Below are positions 26,278-34,692 of a stretch of 64,000 nt of DNA, piece after piece. Position numbers and translations under genes: made by a program. The notes beneath the pieces are model-generated. The model saw only the letters and a program-made list of their open reading frames with translations, searched no databases and was not told where the DNA came from. The DNA is from Promethearchaeota archaeon. Lineage in GTDB: Archaea; Asgardarchaeota; Lokiarchaeia; Sigyniarchaeales; SOKP01. Location: contig JAHPZE010000001.1 of assembly GCA_019058365.1 (NCBI GenBank), positions 1-64,000 on the forward strand. Reading direction: 5' to 3'. Position 1 is the stretch's first letter. The number at the start of each line of letters is the position of its first letter.

Positions 26278-26349
26278 TTATGCTGAAAATATTGCACCCA
26301 AAATGCCTCCAATTGAAGCTAAAAACCAAATCAATCCTGCTTTGCCCAT
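26278..26349 (-). CDS. Possible 23-residue membrane microprotein
   Basis: A 23-codon frame encoding one glycine-rich hydrophobic segment (W-F-L-A-S-I-G-G-I-L-G-A-I-F). It is preceded by AAAGGAG six bases before the ATG, an unusually good ribosome-binding site for this genome. That signal is the main reason to report it. A second hydrophobic micro-ORF follows. Both lie upstream of the next minus-strand gene's 3' end and would need their own promoter. Confidence 0.45.
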   Translation of the reverse strand: MGKAGLIWFLASIGGILGAIFSA

Positions 26350-26435
26350 TATCTTCTCCTTTCTTTTTAATATGGTTTTTTATATAATTAGTTTAAGATT
26401 AACAAAAAAAAAGAATTAAAAAAAAATACTTAGAT

Positions 26436-27209
26436 TTATCCACCCAGTTCTTTCTTTTTCCACTCAATATAGCCTCTTGTCTCTTTTCCTCTGTGTATTG
26501 CTTTCTTACCAGTTTCTTTTTTATAGACTGATTGCAGTGTTCTATCATCCATTTCTTTCAAAGCTTCTTTCTTTATACGTTCATCAACTTCCATTTCATC
26601 TTCAATCGTTTTTACATGTTTTAAAACCCAAAATACTCCATGATTCCAGAGAACAAAACCTACAAATATAATTCCTACTATTAAAAATATCATACCCCCT
26701 ACCCATAAGATCCATAGACCAGGTCCCCAATTATGTATCATTGTTTGCCAGAGGCTCCAAAGTGCATTCCAAAATGTAGCTGGGAGTAATCCTATTAAAA
26801 GTGCAAGTATGGTAATATATAGGCCAAATAAAGCTACACCAATAAGAAGTCTCAAGGTACTATAATCTTCCCATTTTTTCGCTAATCGACGGTCTTTAAA
26901 CAAAACATTGCATAATTTTACCATACCTCCTCGAAATAACGTATAAAAAAGAACTAGTAGAAATAAGTGGCCAGTAACAGCACCGGCTATAATCGCTATT
27001 TGGAAACCAAGTTCTAAACCTATAAAAAATTCCCACGCACCACCTGCGAATAAAAAGGTGAGGATTACTGCCCAAATTCCAAGTACAAGAACTGCAGTAG
27101 CAAGAATAAGGCCGTAATAAATAACTTTTGCAATTCTAAGATCCCAAGTGGAATATGCATCTAAAGGATCGGGTAATCTATCCGGAGCTTTGCGAGCACC
27201 ACGCGGCAT
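26436..27209 (-). CDS. Integral membrane protein of unknown family
   Basis: The 257-residue protein has a short basic and proline-rich N-terminus and five to six hydrophobic segments between about residues 25 and 195. Its cytosolic C-terminal tail of about 60 residues (V-K-T-I-E-D-E-M-E to the end) is highly charged. Its GC content is higher than that of its neighbours because of many Gly, Ala and Trp codons. I see no catalytic motif. The two micro-ORFs lie just downstream. I do not recognise the family. Confidence 0.8.
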   Translation of the reverse strand: MPRGARKAPDRLPDPLDAYSTWDLRIAKVIYYGLILATAVLVLGIWAVILTFLFAGGAWEFFIGLELGFQIAIIAGAVTGHLFLLVLFYTLFRGGMVKLCNVLFKDRRLAKKWEDYSTLRLLIGVALFGLYITILALLIGLLPATFWNALWSLWQTMIHNWGPGLWILWVGGMIFLIVGIIFVGFVLWNHGVFWVLKHVKTIEDEMEVDERIKKEALKEMDDRTLQSVYKKETGKKAIHRGKETRGYIEWKKKELGG

Positions 27210-27349
27210 AATTATATCATCTTATTATTTTTTAAATTTTATTTATATGGTATTCAAATTTCTATATTTTAATTATTAAGTTTACTATTATTTATTTTTA
27301 TTAGTTTATTGATAAGAAAATGAATTATTTTGTGAGATTTTTAAAAAAA

Positions 27350-27799
27350 TTAAGATTTGAGGGCAGCTTGACAGAAAGGGCAAGATGCATAATCTTCATC
27401 TAATTCTTCTCCACAATATGAGCAAATTATTTTTTGCTTCTTATCTTTTTTCTCTCTTTTCTTAACATTTGATTTCTTAGCAATAGGAACTTTTTCTTCA
27501 ACTTCTACTTCTAAACCTGCTTTATCAAGTATTCTTTCTTTAGGCGTCATATCTTCGCTCTTCTTTTTTGGTTTTTCAAACGGTTTTTCTGAATATTCCA
27601 ATTTTGTAAAGCATATAGGGCAATAGGATTTTGGTCTGTTGGATAAATATATTCCATAAGCAATTGCCGCGAGTCCTATAGTACCAACAATAACAATACC
27701 CCACACTACTTTTTGCATCATTTCCAATGGTTTTCTACGCGATTCTTCAACTTCCTGTTTGCATACTGAGCAGTAAGCATATCGGATTTTCTTCGACAT
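27350..27799 (-). CDS. Membrane protein with two zinc ribbons
   Basis: About 149 residues. One membrane helix (about 30-53) splits a zinc finger whose halves are C-x2-C near residue 10 and C-x2-C near residue 60. A lysine-rich linker leads to a second, C-terminal zinc ribbon with C-S-Y-C-G and C-P-F-C. I chose the ATG at 27799 over a TTG three codons upstream. Because both halves of the first finger flank a helix, they may fold separately or pair across a hairpin. The function is unknown. Confidence 0.7.
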   Translation of the reverse strand: MSKKIRYAYCSVCKQEVEESRRKPLEMMQKVVWGIVIVGTIGLAAIAYGIYLSNRPKSYCPICFTKLEYSEKPFEKPKKKSEDMTPKERILDKAGLEVEVEEKVPIAKKSNVKKREKKDKKQKIICSYCGEELDEDYASCPFCQAALKS

Positions 27800-27894
27800 T
27801 TTAACCAAATTTCATCTTAATAGATTATTTTGATTAAATAAATAATAATCAAGTTCTTTTTATAAATTATTATATTTTTTAAAAATGGACTAAC

Positions 27895-29208
27895 GTGCAA
27901 GAAAATTCATTTTATATTGAAACTTATGGATGCACTTCTAACAAGGCAGATTCATATATTATCTCAAATGTTTTACGAAAATCGAACTATAATGAAACAA
28001 CATTGGAAAATGCCCAATTTATAATAATTAACACATGTGCAGTTAAAGAACAGACAGAAAATAAAGTAAAAGCACGTTTAGAAAAATTACATAGTCAATA
28101 TCATAGAAATCCTAAGAAGTATATTATAGTTGCGGGATGTTTGCCATATATAGCCCCTAATTATATTGGAATTATCAAGAAAATCATTCCTTCATTTGCT
28201 GCAGTAATTGGTTTAAATAATATAGTAGATCTTCCAGAAGTTTTTCAAGAAATTAAGGGTGGAAAGAAAAATATAATATTAAAATCGGGAAAATCGCTTG
28301 ATAAAGCTCATTATTATATAGATCACTATCCTGGGAAAATAACTGGAATAATTCCGATTTCAGAAGGATGTCTAGGGTCCTGCACTTATTGTTGTGTAAA
28401 AAATGCTAGAGGAAAATTGCATTGTTACGATCCTAAAAGTATTGTTCAAAATGTGATATATCAGTTAGACCAAGGGATAAAGCAAATATATTTAACTTCA
28501 CAAGACTGTAGTATATATCAATACAATGGAACTACTTTATCAGATTTAGTAGAGAGAATTGCAAATTTAGATTATGAATTTTTCCTAAGAATAGGTATGA
28601 TAAATCCTAAATTTTTAATTAATCAAACTAATCAATTAGTCTCAATCTTTAATCATAAAAAAGTTTATCAGTTTCTACACATTCCAATTCAATCTGGAAG
28701 TAGTGATATTCTAAAAAGAATGCAAAGAAAGTATTTAATATCTGATATTATTGATAAAATTGATCTAATAAGGGAAGAATTTAAGAATCTAACGATATCT
28801 ACTGATATTATATGTGGTTTTCCCGGGGAAACTGAATATGAATTCCATCGAACCATTAACTTTATAAAGTGGTTAAAACCTGAAATCCTAAATATTTCCA
28901 AATTTACTCCTCGCCCTGGAACTAAAGCAAAGCAAATGGAACAGTTAGATAGTAAAATAATAAAAGAAAGATCTACGAGATTATCAGGAATCTTCCGGAA
29001 TAGTTTATCTGATATGAATAAAAAGTGGAAAGATTGGAAAGGAGAAGTTTTGATTGTACATGAAGGTACCGAGATAAATCAAGCATTTGGAAGAAATTTT
29101 GCATATAAAAATGTATTTATAGAGAATTTTGATGGTGAATTTGGCAAAATCGTTAAGGTAAAAATAGAAAGAATTGATAGATTTAACTTATTTGGAAAAG
29201 TTATTTGA
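27895..29208 (+). CDS. tRNA t6A37 methylthiotransferase (e-MtaB/CDKAL1 type, radical SAM)
   Basis: The 437-residue protein contains the N-terminal MTTase domain with three cluster cysteines (Y-G-C-T-S-N-K, N-T-C-A-V-K and A-G-C-L-P). The radical-SAM motif C-L-G-S-C-T-Y-C-C lies near residues 160-168, and a C-terminal TRAM-like region follows. The C-T-S-N-K-A-D pattern is typical of the archaeal and eukaryotic e-MtaB group, which converts t6A to ms2t6A at position 37 of tRNAs reading ANN codons. It starts with GTG. The AlaX-type editing gene follows on the same strand about 115 bases later, so both serve tRNA quality. Confidence 0.92.
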   Translation: MQENSFYIETYGCTSNKADSYIISNVLRKSNYNETTLENAQFIIINTCAVKEQTENKVKARLEKLHSQYHRNPKKYIIVAGCLPYIAPNYIGIIKKIIPSFAAVIGLNNIVDLPEVFQEIKGGKKNIILKSGKSLDKAHYYIDHYPGKITGIIPISEGCLGSCTYCCVKNARGKLHCYDPKSIVQNVIYQLDQGIKQIYLTSQDCSIYQYNGTTLSDLVERIANLDYEFFLRIGMINPKFLINQTNQLVSIFNHKKVYQFLHIPIQSGSSDILKRMQRKYLISDIIDKIDLIREEFKNLTISTDIICGFPGETEYEFHRTINFIKWLKPEILNISKFTPRPGTKAKQMEQLDSKIIKERSTRLSGIFRNSLSDMNKKWKDWKGEVLIVHEGTEINQAFGRNFAYKNVFIENFDGEFGKIVKVKIERIDRFNLFGKVI

Positions 29209-29324
29209 TTATAGTGTATAGAATTATAATTAGACTGAAAAAATGTGAATTAGCTTGATAATTGATTGATATAATTTCATATTTATTTTATTCAAAAAGA
29301 GAGAATATCGAAGAAGATAATTTT

Positions 29325-30494
29325 ATGACTAAAAAATTATATTGGGAAAATGCTTATGAAACCAAGTTTACTGCTCAAGTATTAGGGATTAAAGAAGAGG
29401 GGATTGTTCTTGATAAAACTCTATTTTATCCCGAAAGTGGAAATCAAGCGAGCGATCAGGGAGAATTAATAATTGGAGATCTCAAATTTAAAATTAATAA
29501 AGTGTCTAAAGAAGGAGAAAAAATATTGCACCATATTTCCTCTAATCTTAAAAATAAAATTAATATTGGCGATATTGTTGATGGAGAAATTGATTGGGAT
29601 TATCGTTATGGAATAATGAAAGCTCACACTTCTCAGCATATTTTTTCTGCAGTCTTTAAAAATAAATTTAATATTGATACTATTCGAGCCAATCTTGCTT
29701 TTGAAGAGGTTTTTCTTAGTATATCTCAAAAAATAGGTTATAACCAATTAAAAGAAATATTAATTGATGTTAACAAGATATGCTCCTCAAATAATTTAAA
29801 AGTTATCGGAAATATAGTTTCAGATAAAGAAGCAAGAAAGAGTTCTGAGAAAATAAGAAGCGCAATCCCAGATGAATCTAAAATACGATTAATAGAAATT
29901 AAAGGCTTAGATTTAGTGTGTTGTGGAGGAACTCATATTAAAAATACTACTGAAATAGGAAAGATATATATTTATGAATTTAAAAAAAGAAATGAGATTA
30001 GATATTTTGTTGGAAACAAAGCTTTATTGATGAGTTCAAAAGATAATGTAGATATTATAAAGCTAGCTAACAAATTAAATTCACCTTTAGAAAAGACCAG
30101 AGATCTCATTGAAAAGCGTTTGGAACTCCTTGAAAATATTCAAGAGCAACAGAAAGACTTATCAATCAAATTTTTAGAAACATTATCTAGATCACCTATT
30201 AAAATAATTGATAATATTCCACTCTTTTTTATCGATTTTAATATTGATATAAAGATTTTAAATAAATCATTAGAAATATTCCCTCCAAATTCACTAATTA
30301 TTGTAAAATTTGAAAGTAATAAAATAAGATTATTATCATTAAGTGAGATTATCGATTCTGGTAAACTTATAGAAAAATTAATTAGTAAATATGGTGGAAA
30401 AGGTGGAGGAAATCCTAAATCCTCGCAAGGTTTTATAGAAAATATACCAGAAGACTTATTATCTGAGATTGAATCACTTATTCTTATCGAATAA
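29325..30494 (+). CDS. alaX: Alanyl-tRNA editing protein AlaX (long type, with DHHA1-like domain)
   Basis: About 390 residues. An N-terminal barrel carries F-Y-P-E-S-G-N-Q, and the editing core has H-T-S-Q-H near residue 102 and C-C-G-G-T-H near residue 203. A helical linker and a DHHA1-type C-terminal domain ending with G-G-K-G-G-G-N-P-K follow. This is the AlaX-L layout, corresponding to the editing plus C-Ala portions of AlaRS. It deacylates Ser- or Gly-tRNA(Ala). The longest frame starts at a TTG at 29262, but the ATG at 29325 better matches family starts (K-L-Y-W-E-N). The zinc ligands are intact here, unlike in the AlaX at 5 kb where the Cys is Asp. Confidence 0.88.
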   Translation: MTKKLYWENAYETKFTAQVLGIKEEGIVLDKTLFYPESGNQASDQGELIIGDLKFKINKVSKEGEKILHHISSNLKNKINIGDIVDGEIDWDYRYGIMKAHTSQHIFSAVFKNKFNIDTIRANLAFEEVFLSISQKIGYNQLKEILIDVNKICSSNNLKVIGNIVSDKEARKSSEKIRSAIPDESKIRLIEIKGLDLVCCGGTHIKNTTEIGKIYIYEFKKRNEIRYFVGNKALLMSSKDNVDIIKLANKLNSPLEKTRDLIEKRLELLENIQEQQKDLSIKFLETLSRSPIKIIDNIPLFFIDFNIDIKILNKSLEIFPPNSLIIVKFESNKIRLLSLSEIIDSGKLIEKLISKYGGKGGGNPKSSQGFIENIPEDLLSEIESLILIE

Positions 30495-30543
30495 AAAATT
30501 AATAAATGAAAAAGTAGTTTTTGATAAAAATTTATGAGTTTTT

Positions 30544-31434
30544 TTAAGGTTCCTTGAAACCATATTTGTCTAAAAACTTTGTTAATCTGGTTCGATGGAA
30601 TTTTAATCCAATATCATCGGGAGTTTCCCCAAAAACAAGAGCGAGTAATTCAGTCACATATAAAACTGGAATATCAAATGTTTTTCCCCCAATTTCTCCC
30701 GCTTTTTTCTGATTATTATCAAATTGTTGGAAACAAGCAGGGCAATTGACAATCATAGCTTCTGCTCCAGCATTCATAGCACTTGTTAACTTATTAGATA
30801 AGATTTGCATTGCAGGTTCTTCTTCTGTGTTGCCTGTTCCAGTACCACAGCAAAGCATTTCCTCTTCATAATCTACTGGAGTTGCTCCAGCTGCAGCTAC
30901 AATTTCTCTTAATTTAACAGGATTCATTGGATCATCTGTTTGAATCTTTTCTGATGGTCTGTTATAGTGACATCCAGTGTGGCAAGCGACCTTCAATCCA
31001 CTTAGTTCTTTTGTTATGTTCTCTTTTATTTTATCTAAATATTCGTGTAATACTTCAACGAAATGTTTCACATTAATTGTACCTTTAAACTCTTTCCCAA
31101 TTGTTTTTAATATTTTATTTATGTGTTCCTTTTCGTGGTCGTCATGCTTTAATTCCTCATTCACAAGTTTTAAGGTTTGAAAACATCCATTGCATAAAGA
31201 AATGATGCTTTTTCCTTCTGCTTCAGCAATGGTAAGATTTCTTGCACCCATTGCCATCCAACTTAGATGATCAGTACTGTTAAATCCCACTGGATCCGGA
31301 CAACATGCAAATGCAGCATCTGAAGTTTTTATTCCGAGTTTATCAAACACTTTTCGTGCAGATGCTTCAATAAAAGGAATTCTGTTACCTATGACACATC
31401 CTTGAAACATTTTGTAGTCTTCTGCTTTAGCCAT
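30544..31434 (-). CDS. hdrB: Heterodisulfide reductase subunit B-like protein (two CCG domains)
   Basis: The 296-residue protein has the two cysteine-rich CCG repeats of HdrB that bind noncubane [4Fe-4S] clusters. The first has C13 ... C-C-P-D-P ... C-N-G-C. The second has C-H-T-G-C ... C-C-G-T-G-T-G ... N-C-P-A-C. HdrB normally reduces the CoM-S-S-CoB disulfide together with HdrA and HdrC. No HdrA or HdrC is adjacent, so it may join a complex encoded elsewhere or act on another disulfide acceptor. It sits about 3.3 kb from the fwd operon on the same strand. No in-frame TGA is present, so this copy is not a selenoprotein. Confidence 0.9.
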   Translation of the reverse strand: MAKAEDYKMFQGCVIGNRIPFIEASARKVFDKLGIKTSDAAFACCPDPVGFNSTDHLSWMAMGARNLTIAEAEGKSIISLCNGCFQTLKLVNEELKHDDHEKEHINKILKTIGKEFKGTINVKHFVEVLHEYLDKIKENITKELSGLKVACHTGCHYNRPSEKIQTDDPMNPVKLREIVAAAGATPVDYEEEMLCCGTGTGNTEEEPAMQILSNKLTSAMNAGAEAMIVNCPACFQQFDNNQKKAGEIGGKTFDIPVLYVTELLALVFGETPDDIGLKFHRTRLTKFLDKYGFKEP

Positions 31435-31596
31435 TATCTTTTCCTCTTTCTATTATCTTATATTAGATGACATATATTTTCATTTAATAATATTTAGATT
31501 TATTAATATTAAATTAAAAAATTTGTTAAATAACTCAAAAAGTACTATGTTATCATAAATTAAAAAAATATTATTGAAGTTATTAGAATTCTACTT

Positions 31597-32040
31597 TTAT
31601 GAGTATTTAGGTTTCTTCAATTTCAATCTAGCAATTATTGTCAAAATAATACCTATGAATCCATAGCTTCCATGGGCTATTTCTGTTATGAGTCCTACAA
31701 TATCTGCATAAATCGACCCTTCAATAATACTTGTAATGAAAAAAATTATTAGCCCAATTAAGCCCATACCAGCACCAAGAGCAATAATAATTTTTCCTAT
31801 TATATAGTGATTCATTACGACAATTAAAGCACCAATAATAACAACTATTCCTCCAACCATAGAAATATAACCTAAGATTTGTATAACTACAGATACGATT
31901 GTTGCTACTATTGGATCGACATCAGCAGCTATCAAACCAAATAATCTATCAAAAAATGTAAAACTCCTTACAGTAGAACTAATAATTAATAAAATTCCAC
32001 CAATTATACATACTAAAATCCAAATCCACTTTTTTTCCAT
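31597..32040 (-). CDS. Small four-helix membrane protein
   Basis: The 147-residue protein has about four hydrophobic segments. Its start (G-G-I-L-L-I-I-S-S near residue 15) and an internal G-G-I-V-V-I-I-G-A resemble the membrane part of the protein at 33.2-33.8 kb, so the two are probably paralogs. This one lacks the C-terminal zinc ribbon. The fdhD gene lies between them on the same strand. I do not recognise a named family. Confidence 0.7.
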   Translation of the reverse strand: MEKKWIWILVCIIGGILLIISSTVRSFTFFDRLFGLIAADVDPIVATIVSVVIQILGYISMVGGIVVIIGALIVVMNHYIIGKIIIALGAGMGLIGLIIFFITSIIEGSIYADIVGLITEIAHGSYGFIGIILTIIARLKLKKPKYS

Positions 32041-32216
32041 TATTTTAATCTCTTTACATATAATTTAATATTCAATAGGTTCAGTTTAGTCAATAGGAAT
32101 TTATAATTATTATTTTTTTAATTTAATTTAGTAATAAAAAATAGAATAACTTGAATATTTTTATTGAATATGATCAATATTCAATATTAATTATAGAATA
32201 ATCTATGAAGAAGTAT

Positions 32217-33050
32217 TTAAAGTTCAATTCTATCTGGATGAGTATAAATATTCATTCTTGAACCACGTACAAAACCTATTAGAGTAATCCCATAAGCAAA
32301 GGCTAATCTAATACCAGATTCAATAGCTGCGGAAAGAGAAGCAACAATAGGAATTTTCGCTTTTATGACTTTCAAAATTGAATCACCTGTCAATCGCCCT
32401 GTTGAAGTTAGAAACACATTTTCAAAATCATGCTCCTTTAATAACATTTCTCCAATAACTTTATCAATTGCGTTATGTCGACCTATATCTTCTTTCACAC
32501 TTAATAGATCTCCATTAATATCAAATATTGCTGCTCCATGGCAACCACCTGTTTCTCGATAAAGAGGTGTTTTAATTTGCATTTCTTTTATAGCAGAGAA
32601 TATAGTGCTAGCATTAATTCTCATATTATCTTTTGCATTAATTGCTGCTTTTATATTGGTTTTATCCAAACATTCCTTAATCACGTTTCGCCATGGAGAT
32701 GATATACCACATGTAGTATCAACAACACGACTTACGGGATTAATATCGAGTTTTTCAATATCGAATTTACTGTTTTCTCTAAGATTCACAAAAATAGAGT
32801 TTTCTAATTCATTCACATTAATTTCTTTAATATCTTTAATCGATTCGATTATTCCTATTGAAAATAAAAAACCAACAGATAATTCTTTTAAATCCTTGGC
32901 AAGACAAATAATATTTACTAATTGTTTCGAATTTACGTACAAATCAATAGGCGTTTCATAAAGAACAATATCTTCTACTTCTTCTTGTTTATCTTTCTTT
33001 ATTTTAAAGATTTTTACTTTTCTTTTAAACAATGTTAATCCTTTAAACAA
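32217..33050 (-). CDS. fdhD: FdhD sulfurtransferase for Mo/W-bisMGD cofactor
   Basis: The 277-residue protein matches FdhD, which passes sulfur to the molybdenum or tungsten bis-MGD cofactor of formate and formylmethanofuran dehydrogenases. The motifs T-G-G-C-H-G-A, D-I-G-R-H-N-A-x-D-K, S-T-G-R-L-T-G-D and S-R-P-like R-G-S-R-M-N-I-Y are present. The usual C-x-x-C loop is C114-G-I-S117 here, keeping only the first Cys. The frame starts with TTG at 33050; another TTG at 33032 has GGA at a good spacing. The position next to the fwd operon fits a role in maturing FwdB. Confidence 0.92.
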   Translation of the reverse strand: MFKGLTLFKRKVKIFKIKKDKQEEVEDIVLYETPIDLYVNSKQLVNIICLAKDLKELSVGFLFSIGIIESIKDIKEINVNELENSIFVNLRENSKFDIEKLDINPVSRVVDTTCGISSPWRNVIKECLDKTNIKAAINAKDNMRINASTIFSAIKEMQIKTPLYRETGGCHGAAIFDINGDLLSVKEDIGRHNAIDKVIGEMLLKEHDFENVFLTSTGRLTGDSILKVIKAKIPIVASLSAAIESGIRLAFAYGITLIGFVRGSRMNIYTHPDRIEL

Positions 33051-33166
33051 ATAGGTTTAAATTTTATTAACTTAAATAATATTTATTATTTTCCGTAAAA
33101 TCAGATAATAAAAATATATCTATTTAAAAAACCACTAAGTCCTATTTTAAATAAAGAAAAATTTTA

Positions 33167-33787
33167 TTATTTTTCAATGATATGTCCACATTCACTACAG
33201 AACTCCGCATTAAATGGTAAAGATATTCCACAATTTGGACAGTGTATATTTTGAAATGGTAAAGGTGTTGTTGATTCAATTTCTTCCTTTTCCTCGATTT
33301 CTTCTTCTATTTTTTTAGGTTTCTTAATGAAATTTCGTCCAATAATCGCAAGTGTAACCCCCCCAAATTGTAACCCCGTATTATACGTAAAAAAACCTTC
33401 AAGCCTCGCTAAATAACCTAAAATCTGAGGGTCAGTAATAAAATTTGTAGCATTTACTATTTGTGAAATTACCCAGATAATTAAAGCAAGTGTGCCAAAA
33501 GTAAGCCCAATGCTAACTAGCCACTTTCCAAATCGAAAACTACCCAGAGCTATAAAAATAGCACCTACTATCACTGCTCCTCCTCCTATGTTAGCAATCC
33601 ACCTTAAAATTTCAACTAAAAAATTAAAAACTTGTTTAATCCATTCTATGTTAATCTGACCATTAACATAATCTCGAAGAAATTCATAGATTCCAATGCT
33701 ACCTATGGCAGAACTAATGATCATTAATATTCCACCAATAATCAACAAAATTATTCCAATTCTATTTCTAATTACCTTATTGCTCAT
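33167..33787 (-). CDS. Membrane protein with C-terminal zinc ribbon
   Basis: About 206 residues with four hydrophobic segments (about 10-30, 48-80, 85-110 and 128-150). An acidic, glutamate-rich linker and a C-terminal zinc ribbon follow (C-P-N-C-G and C-S-E-C-G near residues 185 and 200). The membrane part resembles the zinc-ribbon-less protein at 31.6-32.0 kb. The ATG at 33787 follows a TTG by one codon. It lies between fwdC and fdhD on the same strand, 46 bases after fwdC, so it may be in the fwd transcript. The function is unknown. Confidence 0.75.
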   Translation of the reverse strand: MSNKVIRNRIGIILLIIGGILMIISSAIGSIGIYEFLRDYVNGQINIEWIKQVFNFLVEILRWIANIGGGAVIVGAIFIALGSFRFGKWLVSIGLTFGTLALIIWVISQIVNATNFITDPQILGYLARLEGFFTYNTGLQFGGVTLAIIGRNFIKKPKKIEEEIEEKEEIESTTPLPFQNIHCPNCGISLPFNAEFCSECGHIIEK

Positions 33788-33836
33788 CAATTTAACACTC
33801 TGTCTTATTTATAATACTAAAAGTAATTTGAGATAC

Positions 33837-34688
33837 TTAAGTTGCAACATATAATCTCCCATTGGAGCTGTTTGAAATCTTTCCTGTTTTTTTATCTATT
33901 TTAGAATGATTTTTTTCAACAGAATGGTCTCCGCTATATTCAATAAACTTTCCTTGAATTTTTTCTCCACTCATCAATTCAATTTCATTTACTTCACCAA
34001 TCTTCTTATAAGAGGGAAGAATTCTTGATATTTTTCCTTTCACTACAATTGTTCCACGTACTTGGTCTGCTCCAATACATCTATCACAATCACCCTCCAC
34101 AATAATTGTGCCTCCATGACTATGAATTCCTAAGAATGAGCCAGCACGACCACACATTAGTGTAGGAAACCGTTTAGCTGGTTTTGAGCCAGTTACCCAT
34201 GTTAATGCTTCGTTACCTATCTTTCCATGAATCTTAATCAATCCATTTTCCATTCCTTTCCAAAATCCTCTATATGCTGCACCAACGTAATGGCCAGCGT
34301 CACCTGTAATCTCTAATTCACCACCCTTTAACATAGCTCCTGCCCAATCATCAGCATTACCATTCACTAATATCTTTCCTCCTGACATATTATTTCCTAT
34401 ATGCATTCCAACATTACCATTGACCACTATTTCTCCTCCAGTCATTTTTTCTCCAATTCTTTTAACATTGGAGAGATCTCCATCAAGTAAAATCTTAGTA
34501 TCATTCACTTCTCCTCCAGTTCCAGTGACATTAAAAAAATCTCCAATTGTTTTTTCTTCATTTCCATAATACACAATTAATTTTTTAATTTCTGCTACTG
34601 ATTTCCCAGCAAATTTATCTGGTGTTATAGTTTCAACTTCTAATGGAAAATCAGGTTTTTTTTTTAGCTTTAATTTAACTTCCGCCAT
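33837..34688 (-). CDS. fwdC: Formylmethanofuran dehydrogenase subunit C
   Basis: The 283-residue protein is a right-handed beta-helix of G-x-x-G-x-x-x-x-G repeats, as in the C-terminal domain of glutamate synthase. It carries the FwdC motifs H-I-G-N-N-M-S-G-G, D-W-A-G-A-M-L-K-G-G and R-A-G-S-F-L-G-I-H-S-H-G-G. FwdC is a structural subunit of the complex that reduces CO2 to formylmethanofuran, or runs in reverse. The ATG lies four bases after the fwdB stop, with GGGGGAG covering the fwdB end as ribosome-binding site. It is the last fwd gene in the operon. Confidence 0.94.
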   Translation of the reverse strand: MAEVKLKLKKKPDFPLEVETITPDKFAGKSVAEIKKLIVYYGNEEKTIGDFFNVTGTGGEVNDTKILLDGDLSNVKRIGEKMTGGEIVVNGNVGMHIGNNMSGGKILVNGNADDWAGAMLKGGELEITGDAGHYVGAAYRGFWKGMENGLIKIHGKIGNEALTWVTGSKPAKRFPTLMCGRAGSFLGIHSHGGTIIVEGDCDRCIGADQVRGTIVVKGKISRILPSYKKIGEVNEIELMSGEKIQGKFIEYSGDHSVEKNHSKIDKKTGKISNSSNGRLYVAT

Positions 34689-34692
34689 AAAT

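Noticed and set aside
30544..31434. HdrB as a possible selenoprotein
   Set aside because: All expected cysteines are encoded by TGT or TGC and there is no in-frame TGA.
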